Source: Steroidobacteraceae bacterium | GTDB lineage: Bacteria; Pseudomonadota; Gammaproteobacteria; Steroidobacterales; Steroidobacteraceae | Assembly (NCBI GenBank): GCA_019187495.1 | Contig: JABAQN010000001.1 | Span: forward strand, 1-64,000 | DNA length: 64,000 nucleotides | Direction: 5' to 3' | The notes under the pieces: model-generated | What the model was told of the DNA's origin: nothing | Databases searched by the model: none | What the model saw: only the letters and a program-made list of their open reading frames with translations | Shown: one piece after another, positions 32,719 to 43,000 of the stretch | Position numbering within the stretch: the stretch's first letter is position 1 | Layout of the letters: every line of letters begins with the position of its first letter | Translations under genes and position numbers: made by a program

Positions 32719-34077
32719 CTAGGTGAGATCGGCAGCCGGCAGGTGCACGTCGAGTGCGAGGCCGCCTTGGGCGCGGCGCCGGGCGACGACGCTGCCGCCG
32801 TGCATCGCGAAGACCCGCCGTGCGATCGCGAGCCCCAGGCCCGTGCCGGTCCCCGGGCCGGTCGCTCCCGGCACGCGAAACCAGGGCTCGAAAATGCGTT
32901 CGAGCAATTCCTCCGGCACACCGGGCCCCGCATCGAGCACTTCCACCCGGATCTGCGCGCCGGCGGTCGCGACGATGGCGACGATCCCGCCGGTGGCGCA
33001 GTGGCGCACCGCGTTGCGCACGAGATTCTCGAACGCGCTGTGCAGCAGGTCGGGATCGCCGACGACCCGCAGCCCCGAAGGGGCGTGCAGCTCGACGCGC
33101 ACCCCGCGACTGTCGGCCTCGACGCGCGCGTCCTCGGTGATTTCCCGCAGCACTTCTTCGAGGCGCACGAGGCGCCGCGCGATCGATGCCGAATCCTCGA
33201 GGCGCGAGTAGCGCAGGATGTCGCCGATCAGCGCGTCCATGCGGCGGATTTCGCGCTCGATCCGCTCGCGATCGAGCGCATCGAGGCCGCCGCGATGCGC
33301 GGACAGCACGATCGCCGCCTGCAGTCGCGTCAGCGGCGAGCGCAGCTCGTGCGAGACGTCGCGCAACAGGCGCTGGCGATGCTCGAGCAGGCGTTCGAGG
33401 CGATCGGCCATCGCGTTGAAGTCGGTCGCGAGCGCGCCGAGTTCGTCGGAGCGCGCGGTGATGCGCGCCGGCACGCGCGCTTCGGCGTGGCCGGAGGCGA
33501 GGCCGCGCACCGCGAGCTGCAGCTCGGTGATCGGGCGTGTCAGGGCGCGTGCGACGAACCACGCGGCAGCCGCGATCACGAGCAGCGCGACGCCGAGCAG
33601 TGCGAGAGTCGTCGAACTGCTGCCCCAGGGGCCCACGTTGCGCGGCATCACGAACATCGACAGCACCGGTCCGTCGCGGCCGATCAGTTGCGGCGCGAGC
33701 ACCGTGGGCCGGTAGTTTGCGGGGTGCGAATCGGCTCCGTGCGCCGCGATGGCGCGCATCATGCGCGCGGCCCAGCCGGGCAGAGGGCGTCCGAGCACTT
33801 CCGAACCGTCGGGCGCGACGATGTAGACGGTCACGTCCTGCGGCAGGCCCTGGCGCGCATGCCCGAGCCAGTCGCGCAGTCCTTCCATGCCGCCGCTCGC
33901 GTAGGCATCGGCAGCCTCGCGGCCGAGCGGACTCTGGCGCGCATGCACGTAGCCTTCGAGTTCGCGCGTCACGAGCAGGACCGTGGTGAGAAGCGCGAGC
34001 GCGATGAACAGCACGATCGCCGCGGCGACGGTGAGGAAGAGCCGCCAGTAAAGCGGGGAGCCCGGCGGGCGCATCAA
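32719..34077 (-). CDS. Sensor histidine kinase (CpxA/OmpR-partner type)
   Basis: A 452-residue inner-membrane kinase. Helices at about 12-35 and 157-178 flank a periplasmic sensor region. HAMP follows (about 178-232), then the H-box DVSHELRSPLTRL with His243, and the ATP-binding G box GTGLGLAIARRV. It pairs with the response regulator encoded just upstream, overlapping by 4 nt. The overall plan is like CpxA/envelope-stress kinases. The signal is unknown. Confidence 0.9.
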   Translation of the reverse strand: MMRPPGSPLYWRLFLTVAAAIVLFIALALLTTVLLVTRELEGYVHARQSPLGREAADAYASGGMEGLRDWLGHARQGLPQDVTVYIVAPDGSEVLGRPLPGWAARMMRAIAAHGADSHPANYRPTVLAPQLIGRDGPVLSMFVMPRNVGPWGSSSTTLALLGVALLVIAAAAWFVARALTRPITELQLAVRGLASGHAEARVPARITARSDELGALATDFNAMADRLERLLEHRQRLLRDVSHELRSPLTRLQAAIVLSAHRGGLDALDRERIEREIRRMDALIGDILRYSRLEDSASIARRLVRLEEVLREITEDARVEADSRGVRVELHAPSGLRVVGDPDLLHSAFENLVRNAVRHCATGGIVAIVATAGAQIRVEVLDAGPGVPEELLERIFEPWFRVPGATGPGTGTGLGLAIARRVFAMHGGSVVARRRAQGGLALDVHLPAADLT

Positions 34078-34787
34078 GCCTGCTCCCCGCCTTCGTCGAG
34101 CACGTAGCCGTGGCCGCGCACACCACGGATCCGCGGGTTGTCGACCCGTGCCTCGGCGAACTTGCGTCGCAGCTTGCTCATGATCGTGTCGATGCTGCGA
34201 TCATACGGTTCGAGCGGCCGCTGCAGCGCATAGTCCGTGAGTTCGGCGCGCGACAGCACTTCGCCCTGCCGGCGCATCAGCACTTCGACGACACGGAGTT
34301 CGGCGGGCGTGAGCGCGACGAGCCGGCCGCCCGCATGCAGCTCGAAGCGCCTGAGATCGAGCCGCAGCGTGCCGGTTGTCAATTCGCCCGGCGCAGCCTC
34401 CGCCACCCGGGCCGGTGCGCGCTTCAGGATCGCGCGGATGCGCGCCAGCAGTTCGAGCGGGTTGAAGGGTTTCGCGAGATAGTCGTCCGCGCCGCCGGTG
34501 AGGCCGGCGATGCGCTCCGAATCCGTGCCGCGCGCGGTCAGCATGATCACCGGCAGTTCCGAACGCTGCCGCAGCCTCGCCAGCACCTCGAAGCCGTTGA
34601 TCGCGGGCAGCATCACGTCGAGCACCACGAGATCCGGCGGATCGGTGTCGATCCTCGCGAGTGCCGCCTCGCCGCTGCCGGCGGTTGCGACCTCGAACCC
34701 GTGCAGTTGCAGGATTTCGCCGAGCAGCGTCGCGAGGCTCGCATCGTCATCGACGAGCAGGATCCGGGGCGGCGGTTGTGCGGTCAT
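34074..34787 (-). CDS. OmpR-family response regulator (CpxR-like)
   Basis: A 237-residue regulator. The receiver (1-120) has acidic residues in LLVDDDAS, the phosphoacceptor Asp57 in VVLDVMLP and a Lys in YLAKPFNP. A winged helix (about 138-232) ends RIRGVRGHGYVLDEG. The SERIAGLTGGADDYLAKPFN region closely follows CpxR. It is first in the operon, followed by its kinase. The gap to the divergent LOG gene (34788-34877) should hold both promoters. Confidence 0.92.
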   Translation of the reverse strand: MTAQPPPRILLVDDDASLATLLGEILQLHGFEVATAGSGEAALARIDTDPPDLVVLDVMLPAINGFEVLARLRQRSELPVIMLTARGTDSERIAGLTGGADDYLAKPFNPLELLARIRAILKRAPARVAEAAPGELTTGTLRLDLRRFELHAGGRLVALTPAELRVVEVLMRRQGEVLSRAELTDYALQRPLEPYDRSIDTIMSKLRRKFAEARVDNPRIRGVRGHGYVLDEGGEQA

Positions 34788-34877
34788 CGGTCGCCGAGAA
34801 TACGGTACGGGACGGAATCGATACAGACGCCGCACGGCGCACTCGCCAAGCACGCGCGCGCGCGATATCGTCCGTGG

Positions 34878-35663
34878 ATGCAGCGAGTGGATGCCGGTAC
34901 ACCGTCGAATGCGGCGCAGATGCAGTCGCCGTCCTACCGGCTCGCGGCGCTCGACCAGGATTACCTGCTCGGCGACTCGATGCGCGGCGTGCGGTTCCAG
35001 CTCGAGTATTCCAAGGCCGAGGAAGTATTGCGCCGCTGGCATGTGCGCTCGACGATCGTCGTGTTCGGCAGCGCGCGGGCGCGCGAGCACGATCCGGGCC
35101 GGTCCGGTGCGTGGTACGCGGAGGCACGACGTTTCGGCCGTCTCGCGTCGGAGCGCGGCGGGGCGCTGCGCACCGATGGCCTGCTGCGGGACAATGTGAT
35201 CGCCACCGGCGGTGGTCCGGGCATCATGGCGGCGGCGAATCGCGGCGCGACCGAGGCGGGCGCACCGTCGATCGGGTTCAACATCACGCTGCCGCAGGAA
35301 CAGGAGCCGAACCCGTACACGACACCGGAGCTCACGTTCCGGTTCCACTATTTCGCGATGCGCAAGATGCACCTCGCGATGCGCGCGAACGCGCTCGTCG
35401 TGTTCCCGGGCGGATTCGGCACGCTCGACGAACTGTTCGAGATCCTGACGCTGCAGCAGACGCGCAAGGCGCCGCGCATCCCGACGGTGCTGGTCGATCG
35501 CGAGTACTGGTCGGCGGTGATCGATTTCGGGGCGCTCGTCGCGCGCGGCATGGTGGACAGCGCGGATCTCGCGCTCTTCCGCTACGCCGATGGCGCCGAG
35601 GAGGCGTGGGCGCACCTGCAGGTGAGCCGCGCGATCAACGGCGGCCGATCCGCGGCCGAATGA
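34878..35663 (+). CDS. LOG-family protein, long form
   Basis: A 261-residue Rossmann-fold protein with GGGPGIMAAANRGATEAG and PGGFGTLDELFEILTL, the nucleotide-binding signatures of the LOG/TIGR00730 superfamily. An N-terminal extension of about 60 residues distinguishes it from the short LOG enzyme at 24747. The biochemical role is unknown; phosphoribohydrolase activity on a nucleotide is inferred. It ends 4 nt before marC. Confidence 0.85.
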   Translation: MQRVDAGTPSNAAQMQSPSYRLAALDQDYLLGDSMRGVRFQLEYSKAEEVLRRWHVRSTIVVFGSARAREHDPGRSGAWYAEARRFGRLASERGGALRTDGLLRDNVIATGGGPGIMAAANRGATEAGAPSIGFNITLPQEQEPNPYTTPELTFRFHYFAMRKMHLAMRANALVVFPGGFGTLDELFEILTLQQTRKAPRIPTVLVDREYWSAVIDFGALVARGMVDSADLALFRYADGAEEAWAHLQVSRAINGGRSAAE

Positions 35664-35667
35664 CGCC

Positions 35668-36324
35668 ATGGGATTTTTCCTGATCGCGTTCCCCGCGCTC
35701 TTTTCGATCATCAATCCGATCGGCAGCAGCTTCGTGTTCCTGTCGCTGACGCGCCAGTATCCGCCGCAGATGCGCGCCCAGCTCGCGCGCTGGGTGGCAA
35801 TCTACGGCTTCGCCATCGTCATCGGTTCGGTCTACATCGGTGCGCATGTCCTCGGCTTCTTCGGCATTTCGATCCCTGTGCTGCGGGTCGCGGGCGGCAT
35901 CGTGATTGCGGCGGCGGGCTGGCGCATGCTGAGCGCGCCCGAAGACGCCGAGCCGAAGCGGGAGCGCGCGGCAGAGGGAAGTGCCGCAGTGCTCGCCGAG
36001 CGCGAGACCGTGCGCCGCATTGCGTTCTTCCCGCTCGCGATGCCGATCACGACGGGCCCCGGCACGATCGCCGTCGCCGTGTCGCTCGGCGCGACGCGAC
36101 CGAAGGAAATCGGCCTGCTGTTCAACTTCCTCTGGCAAGTCGCGCTCGCGGCGCTGTGCATCACCGCCGTCATTTATCTGCTGTACCGCTATTCCGATCG
36201 GGTGTCGCGGCTGCTCGGGCCGACCGGTACCGTGATCATCCAGCGCCTGTCGTCGTTCCTGCTGTTCTGCATCGGCATCCAGGTGTTGTGGAGCGGCGCG
36301 AGCGAATTGCTCGGGATTTCGTGA
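35668..36324 (+). CDS. MarC/NAAT-family membrane protein
   Basis: A 218-residue protein with six membrane helices. ALFSIINPIGSSFVFLSLT near the N-terminus and PLAMPITTGPGTIAVAVSL in the middle are typical MarC-family sequences related by internal duplication. Function in bacteria is unclear; some archaeal relatives carry neutral amino acids. It is separated by 18 nt from the cyanophycinase fusion gene downstream, so an amino-acid transport link is possible. Confidence 0.9.
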   Translation: MGFFLIAFPALFSIINPIGSSFVFLSLTRQYPPQMRAQLARWVAIYGFAIVIGSVYIGAHVLGFFGISIPVLRVAGGIVIAAAGWRMLSAPEDAEPKRERAAEGSAAVLAERETVRRIAFFPLAMPITTGPGTIAVAVSLGATRPKEIGLLFNFLWQVALAALCITAVIYLLYRYSDRVSRLLGPTGTVIIQRLSSFLLFCIGIQVLWSGASELLGIS

Positions 36325-36342
36325 TCCCCCGGAGTACGCCAC

Positions 36343-38295
36343 ATGAGACGTCCAGGTTTTCCCGCCTCGATCGGTTTCGCGCTCGCCGCCATGGTGTTGT
36401 GCGCCGCGCAGGCGAGCGCGGGCGACTATCGGCATTACTTCGTCGGCGATGCGGCGGCGCCGACGCCATCCGCCGTGAGCGGCGGACTCCTGCTGATGGG
36501 AGGCGGTGATCGCAATTTCGATGCGTTGCGCTGGTTCATCGCGAGGGCCGGCCACGGGCATCTCGTCGTGCTGCGCGCCTCGCAAGGACCCGAAGTCGCC
36601 GACGAGTTCTATCACGCGGTCGGTGGGCTCGCGTCGGTCGAGACCTGGGTGTTCACGGGGCGTGCGGCGTCGAACGATCCGAAGATCCTCGCGAGCCTCG
36701 CGCGTGCCGACGGCATCTTCATCGCGGGGGGCGACCAGGCGCGCTACGTGCGCTTCTGGAAGGGCACGCCGGTCGCGGCGGCGCTCGATGCGCATGTCGC
36801 GGCGGGCAAGCCGCTCGGCGGGACGAGCGCGGGGCTCGCGATACTCGGCGAGTACCTCTACGGCGCGATGGACGGCGGCAGTATCCGCTCGCCCGAGGCG
36901 CTCGCCGATCCGCTCGGCCCGGCGGTGACGATCGAGGGCGATTTCCTGCATCTTGCGCTGCTGCGGGGCATTGTCACGGACACTCACTTTCGCGAGCGCG
37001 ACCGGCTCGGGCGCCTGTTCGCCTTCCTCGCGAAGGCAGGGCAGTCGAGCGCCGCCGCCGGCAACGCCACCGTGAAGGCGGCGCCTCTCTGGGGCCTCGG
37101 TGTCGATGAAAGCGCCGCGCTCGCCGTCGAGCCGGACGGCACGGCACGCATCTACGCGACATCGCCCGAAGGCGCGGCGTGGCTCGTGCGCGGTGGATTC
37201 GACGAAACGCAACGGCCGGGCGCGCCGCTGCGGCTGCGCAGGGTGGACGTGACCGGCGTGGGTCATGGCTCGGTGCTGCGCCTGCCCGGGCGGCAGGTCG
37301 AGCGGCCGGCATTCCGCCGCGCTTATGCCGTTCGCGACGGCAAGCTCGTCGAGCTGCCGCGCTGGTCGTTCGCGATCCACGGCGGCGCAGGCGTGATCGA
37401 GCGCTCAAGCCTGTCTGCCGAAGAGGACAGCGCTTATCGGGCGGCGCTCGCGGCCGCGCTGCGTGCCGGCGGTGACATCCTCGAACGGGGCGGCAGTGCG
37501 CTCGATGCCGTCGAGGCGGCAGTGCGCCTGATGGAAGACGATCCGCTCTTCAATGCCGGCCGCGGCGCCGTGTTCACGGCCGATGGGCGCAACGAACTCG
37601 ATGCGGCGATCATGGACGGCGCAACGCTCGAGGCCGGGGCCGTCGCCGCGGTGACCCGCACGCGCCATCCGGTGAGTCTCGCGCGCGCGGTCATGGAGCG
37701 CTCGCCGCACGTGATGCTCGCGGGCGCCGGTGCCGACCAGTTTTCGGTCGAACGCGGCCTCGAGCAGGTCGATCCGTCCTGGTTCCGTACCGAGGCGCGC
37801 TGGCAGCAGTTGCTGCGCTGGAGGAAAGAACATCAGGCACAGGCGATGATCGATCCCGCGCACGCGTGGGGCACGGTCGGGGCGGTGGCGCTCGATGCGC
37901 AAGGCCACCTCGCCGCGGCGACGTCGACCGGCGGCACGACCGGCAAGCGCTGGGGCCGCATTGGTGACTCGCCGATCATCGGCGCCGGCACTTATGCACG
38001 GGATGGCGCCTGCGCCGTGTCGGCGACCGGGACCGGCGAGTACTTCATCCGCGACAGCGCGGCTCGCCAGGTCTGCGACCGCGTGAGCTTCGGCGGGCAG
38101 GAACTGGCTGCCGCCGCACGCGACACGATCATGTCCGTCGGCGCGATCGGCGGCGACGGCGGATTGATCGCGATGGGCCCGGAAGGCGAGCCCGCATTCG
38201 CGATCAACGACGCGGGGATGTACCGCGGCCGGATCGCCGCGGGCGAGCCGGCGCGCACCGCGATCTATGCCGACGAGACGTTCGCGGATCGCTGA
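36343..38295 (+). CDS. Exported cyanophycinase-isoaspartyl peptidase fusion
   Basis: A 650-residue two-enzyme protein. A signal peptide (about 1-26) is followed by a cyanophycinase-like S51 serine peptidase domain (about 45-335) with the nucleophile elbow GGTSAG (Ser162) and a MGGGDRN start. Residues 340-650 form an Ntn-hydrolase isoaspartyl peptidase/asparaginase: SFAIHGGAG at the start, GTVGAVALD with Thr511 as the autocatalytic nucleophile, and STGGTTGKRWGRIGDSP. Cyanophycinase releases beta-Asp-Arg dipeptides and isoaspartyl peptidase splits them, so one chain could take the polymer to free amino acids. The upstream MarC protein might import products. Confidence 0.9.
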   Translation: MRRPGFPASIGFALAAMVLCAAQASAGDYRHYFVGDAAAPTPSAVSGGLLLMGGGDRNFDALRWFIARAGHGHLVVLRASQGPEVADEFYHAVGGLASVETWVFTGRAASNDPKILASLARADGIFIAGGDQARYVRFWKGTPVAAALDAHVAAGKPLGGTSAGLAILGEYLYGAMDGGSIRSPEALADPLGPAVTIEGDFLHLALLRGIVTDTHFRERDRLGRLFAFLAKAGQSSAAAGNATVKAAPLWGLGVDESAALAVEPDGTARIYATSPEGAAWLVRGGFDETQRPGAPLRLRRVDVTGVGHGSVLRLPGRQVERPAFRRAYAVRDGKLVELPRWSFAIHGGAGVIERSSLSAEEDSAYRAALAAALRAGGDILERGGSALDAVEAAVRLMEDDPLFNAGRGAVFTADGRNELDAAIMDGATLEAGAVAAVTRTRHPVSLARAVMERSPHVMLAGAGADQFSVERGLEQVDPSWFRTEARWQQLLRWRKEHQAQAMIDPAHAWGTVGAVALDAQGHLAAATSTGGTTGKRWGRIGDSPIIGAGTYARDGACAVSATGTGEYFIRDSAARQVCDRVSFGGQELAAAARDTIMSVGAIGGDGGLIAMGPEGEPAFAINDAGMYRGRIAAGEPARTAIYADETFADR

Positions 38296-38331
38296 AGGCG
38301 AAATCCGCCCGCGGGGTTCGCCAGCGCGTCG

Positions 38332-39561
38332 TCAGCCGCCTGACGGTTTGCCGGGCTTGCGCGCCTCCGCATACGCACGGGCGAACGCCTCGACGAACAC
38401 GTGCGGCAGCTGGTTGTCCGGCATTTCGGTGATATTGCGGTAGAAGTCGGCGTACAGATCCCAGTACTGCGCGCGCTGGCTGCCCGTGGGCCTGTTTTTC
38501 TTCAGCGCGCGATCGAAGCGGCTCTCGAGTTCGCTCGGATCGAGGCGGTCGATGAACTCGATGAACGCGGCGCGGAGTGCGATACCGGCCGCCTTCTCGT
38601 GTCCGCGGGCGTCCTCGAAGCGCTCGCGCAGCCACTGCACGGCGTCGATGCGACGGCTGTCGTGGCTCGCGAGCACACTCGTCACGAGATCGTCGACGGC
38701 GCCGCGATCGAGCGGGAACGGTTCATCGGCGGCGGACGAAGGCAACTCGATCCGGTAGTTGTTGCGGACTTCGTGGTGGTGCCGGCTCAGGTCCTTGAGG
38801 CCGAGCAGGGCCTCGCGGAACATCTGCCCCGCAAGATGCAGCATGCGGGTCTGCGCGTCCGTGGGTAGCCGGTCCGGATCGATGCCGGCGCCGCGGCAGA
38901 AGGCCGCGAGGCCGCTCTGCACGTCGAAGAGCGCGGCGGGCTGCACCGCTTCGCGCGCCCGTGCCGCGCGTGCCAGGCGCTCCATGCGACGCGACACCTT
39001 CTCGGCCTCGGCCTGGCGCGCGATGTTCGAATCGTGCAGCGGATCGAGCGGCGTCGCGACCGCCTGTCCGAACGCGTTGACCGCGCGGAAGCTGTCGCTC
39101 GGCGCGGGATCCGCGCCGAGGAGCGAGGCCATGTTGATCGAGGCGCCGATGTCGCCATCGGTCGCGGCCGGGTCGGCGCGGTGTACGCCGAGCACATCGA
39201 GCGCGACGCGGGCGTTGTCGGTCGGCGGAAAATCGGTGGCGCCGTCGAGCGCGACGAGCAATTCGTACTCGCCGAGGCGGATCAGGTCGCCGTTTGCGAG
39301 CACATGGGTGGCATGCTTGCCGATGGGGCGCGACTGGTCATTGACGTAGGCACCGTTCGTCGAGAGGTCCTCGATCAACCATTGGCCCTTGCGGAAGTGC
39401 ACGCGCGCATGGCAACTCGATACGTAGCGGAGCGGGTCTGGCAGCACCCAGTCGTTGTCGGCCGCGCGCCCGATCGTGCCGCCGCCGACGCCGAACACGA
39501 TCGAACTGCGCTCTCCGAGAGAACGTCGCTGGGGACTGACGACACGCAGCCTGAGCGCCAT
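38332..39561 (-). CDS. FHA-domain protein TagH-like (type VI secretion associated)
   Basis: About 409 residues. An N-terminal forkhead-associated domain (about 20-105; GTIGRAADNDWVLPD and SSCHARVHF contact phosphothreonine) and a C-terminal TagH/ImpI-type region (about 200-400) are recognised. TagH proteins work with PpkA/PppA phosphosignalling in T6SS activation. No other T6SS gene is in the window, so it is either an orphan or its system is elsewhere. A start five codons upstream (39576) is possible. It is divergent from DUF1820 with overlap-free spacing of 88 nt. Confidence 0.78.
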   Translation of the reverse strand: MALRLRVVSPQRRSLGERSSIVFGVGGGTIGRAADNDWVLPDPLRYVSSCHARVHFRKGQWLIEDLSTNGAYVNDQSRPIGKHATHVLANGDLIRLGEYELLVALDGATDFPPTDNARVALDVLGVHRADPAATDGDIGASINMASLLGADPAPSDSFRAVNAFGQAVATPLDPLHDSNIARQAEAEKVSRRMERLARAARAREAVQPAALFDVQSGLAAFCRGAGIDPDRLPTDAQTRMLHLAGQMFREALLGLKDLSRHHHEVRNNYRIELPSSAADEPFPLDRGAVDDLVTSVLASHDSRRIDAVQWLRERFEDARGHEKAAGIALRAAFIEFIDRLDPSELESRFDRALKKNRPTGSQRAQYWDLYADFYRNITEMPDNQLPHVFVEAFARAYAEARKPGKPSGG

Positions 39562-39607
39562 GTTGAAACGACCCATCGCACAGGCCCGCCGTGGGCCCGT
39601 ACAGACA

Positions 39608-39613
39608 TATAAT
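39608..39613 (+). promoter_or_regulatory. Consensus -10 box for the DUF1820 gene
   Basis: A perfect TATAAT lies 37 nt before the ATG at 39650, giving a start near 39620. No -35 hexamer is recognisable at 16-18 nt spacing. The AT-rich stretch GCTTAAATTAACAAGC just after it stands out in this GC-rich sequence. Confidence 0.55.
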
Positions 39614-39649
39614 GGAGCGCTTAAATTAACAAGCGACCCCCGTTTCCCG

Positions 39650-39994
39650 ATGGCAGCCAGTCACATTTTCAAGGTCATGTTTGTCAACCAGGGCAAGGTC
39701 TACGAGGTCTATGCCCGCAAGGTCCAGCATGGAAATCTCTTTGGATTCATAGAGATAGAAGAGCTCATCTTCGGTGAGCGCTCGTCCGTGGTGCTGGACC
39801 CGGCCGAGGAGCGGGTGAAGGGCGAGTTCGAGGGGGTCAAGCGCACCTGGCTGCCGCTGCACTCGGTGCTCCGGGTGGACGAAGTGCGCAAGCAGGGCGT
39901 CAGCAAGATCACCGCCTACGAAGGCGGAAACATCGCGCAGTTTCCCGGTCCGATCTATTCCCCACCACCCGGCAGCGAGGGACCGCGCAAGTAG
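39650..39994 (+). CDS. DUF1820 family protein
   Basis: A 114-residue cytoplasmic protein of the DUF1820 family found mainly in Gammaproteobacteria. It opens HIFKVMFVNQGKVYEVYARKV in two strands and holds GFIEIEELIFGE. No enzyme motif is seen. It ends 12 nt before purL and may be cotranscribed with it. Confidence 0.88.
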   Translation: MAASHIFKVMFVNQGKVYEVYARKVQHGNLFGFIEIEELIFGERSSVVLDPAEERVKGEFEGVKRTWLPLHSVLRVDEVRKQGVSKITAYEGGNIAQFPGPIYSPPPGSEGPRK

Positions 39995-40006
39995 GTCGCT
40001 CGCACG

Positions 40007-43000
40007 ATGCTGGTACTGACAGGCGCACCCGCTCTCTCTCCGTTTCGACTCGCGAAGTTGCTCGCCCGGTTGCGTGCGATCGAACCGGGCGTGCGCGCGC
40101 TCGATGCGCGCTTCCTGCATCTCGTCGGGACGGCGCGCGAACTCGCGCCGCCCGCGCGGGCGTTGCTCGAGACACTCCTCACCTACGGGCCCAGGGTGGC
40201 GGAGTCGGGTCCGGCTGCGGGCGGGCGCCGCGTGATCGTCGCGCCGCGGCCGGGCACTGTCTCGCCTTGGGCCAGCAAAGCCACGGAAATCGCCCATTCC
40301 TGCGGGATCGCGAGCGTCGAGCGCATCGAGCGCGCGATCGAGTTCCGTCTCTTTGGCGTCGATGCGCTCGATGACGCCGCGCTCGCGCCCCTCGCCGCGC
40401 CGCTCCACGACCGCATGATCGAAACGGCGTTTTTTTCGCGGGAAGACCTGCAGGCGCTTTTCTCGCACGAGGCGCCGGGAAGCCTCCGAACCGTGGCGCG
40501 GGCCGGCGGCAAGCCGGCGTTCGAGCGCGCGAACCGCGAACTCGGCCTCGCGCTGTCGGATGACGAGATCGACTACCTCCTCGAGGCCTTCGATCGGCTC
40601 GGCCGCGATCCGACCGATGTCGAGCTGATGATGTTCGCGCAGGCGAACTCCGAGCACTGTCGCCACAAGATCTTCAATGCGGACTGGATCATCGACGGCG
40701 AGAGGCGCTCGAAATCGCTCTTCGCGATGATCCGCAACACGCATGCGCGCAGTCCGCGCGGCGTGCTCTCCGCGTATCGCGACAACGCCGCGGTGATCGA
40801 AGGCACCACGGGCGCGCGCTGGTTCGCGGATCCGCAGGGGGGCGCCTACCGGCGCAGCGTCGAGCCGATCGACATCCTGATGAAAGTCGAAACGCACAAC
40901 CACCCGACGGCGATATCGCCGTTTCCCGGCGCATCGACCGGCGCCGGCGGCGAGATTCGCGACGAGGGCGCGACCGGGCTCGGCGCGAAGCCGAAAGCGG
41001 GGCTCGCGGGGTTCTCGGTTTCGCACCTGCGCCTGCCGGGCCTGCCGCAGCCCTGGGAGGTGCCGTTCGGCAAGCCGGACCGGATCGCGTCCGCGCTCGA
41101 GATCATGCTCGAAGGACCGATCGGCGCCGCGGCGTTCAACAATGAATTCGGCCGGCCGAACATCTGCGGTTACTTCCGCACGTTCGAGGCGCGCGGCGCT
41201 GCCGATCCGCCGCAGCGGGTACGCGGCTACCACAAGCCGATCATGATCGCGGGCGGCGTCGGCAATGTCCGCCGCATGCATGTCGAGAAGGGCGAGGTGC
41301 CCGTCGGCGCGAAGATCATCGTCCTCGGCGGGCCGGCGATGCTGATCGGGCTCGGCGGCGGGGCGGCCTCGTCCGTCGGCAGCGGCAGTTCGAGTGCCGC
41401 GCTCGATTTCGCCTCCGTGCAGCGCGGCAACCCGGAGATCCAGCGACGCGCGCAGGAAGTGATCGATCGCTGCTGGGCGATGGGCGCGGCCAATCCGATC
41501 CTGCTGATCCACGATGTCGGCGCGGGCGGGCTGTCGAACGCCGTGCCGGAAGTGGTCGCGCACAGCCACCGCGGTGCGCGCATCGAACTGCGCGACGTGC
41601 CGAACGACGAGCCCGGCATGACGCCGATGGAAATCTGGTGCAACGAGGCGCAGGAGCGCTACGTTCTGACGATCGCGCCCCGTGACCTCGCGCTGTTCGA
41701 CCGGCTGTGCATGCGCGAGCGCGCGCCGTACGCCGTGATCGGCGAGATCGACGGCAGCGGGCGACTCGTCGTGCACGATCGGCTCTTCGGCACGGACGTC
41801 GTCGACATGCCGATCGACGTGCTCCTCGGCAAGCCGCCGCGCATGCTGCGCGACGTGGCATCGATCGAACCGGCGCGCGCGCCGCTCGGCGCAGCCGCGC
41901 GCGTCACGGATGCCACGACGCTGCGCGAGGCGCTATTGCGGGTGCTGCAGTTTCCGGCGGTCGCCGACAAGACCTTCCTGGTCACGATCGGCGATCGCAC
42001 GGTCGGCGGGCTCGTGAGTCGCGACCAGCTGGTCGGGCCGTGGCAGGTGCCGGTGGCGGATGTCGCCGTCACGCTCGCGGACTTCGAGGGCTACGCGGGC
42101 GAGGCGATGGCGATGGGTGAGCGCACGCCGGTCGCCGTGCTCGACGCGCCGGCATCGGGGCGCCTCGCGGTCGCCGAAGCGGTACTGAATATCCTCGCCG
42201 CGGACATCGCCTCGCTCGGCGATATCCGCCTGTCGGCGAACTGGATGGCGGCCTGCGGCGAGCCCGGCGAAGATGCCGCGCTCTACGCGACCGTACGCGC
42301 GGTGGGCGAGGATCTCTGCCCCGCGCTCGGCATCGCAATCCCCGTCGGCAAGGATTCGCTGTCGATGAGGACCGCGTGGCACGAATCCGGCGCCCCGCAT
42401 ACGGTCGTGGCGCCTGTGTCGCTGATCGTGTCGGCATTCGCGCCGGTCGCGGACGCGCGGCGCACGCTCACGCCGGTGCTGCGGCTCGACGCGGGCGAGA
42501 CGCGTCTGCTGCACGTGAACCTCACGGGACGCCGCCGACGACTCGGTGGTTCGGTGTTCGCGCAGGTGCACGGCGAGCTGGGCGAGGAGTGCGCCGACCT
42601 CGATGATCCGGCGCCACTCGCGGGTTTCGCCGCGGCGCTGCGCGAGCTTCGGGCTGCGGGCCAGGTGCTCGCCTATCACGATGTCTCTGATGGCGGGCTC
42701 TGCGTCACCCTCATCGAAATGGCGTTCGCGGGGCATTGCGGCCTCGAGGTCGCGCTGCCCGCCGCGGACCGCGATTTCGCCGCACAGCTCTTCGCGGAAG
42801 AGCCCGGCGTCGTATTGCAGGTGCCGGCGGCGGCGAGCGCGCACGCGCAGGAAGTCCTGCGGGCGCACGGTCTCGCCGATGCCGTGCGCGATGTCGGTGT
42901 ACCGTCGGCCGCGATGCGCGTGCGGATCGCGGCAGGGGCGCTCGAACTCGACCTGCCATGGCGCGAACTGCGCGCCGCATGGTCGCGCACCTCGTATGAA

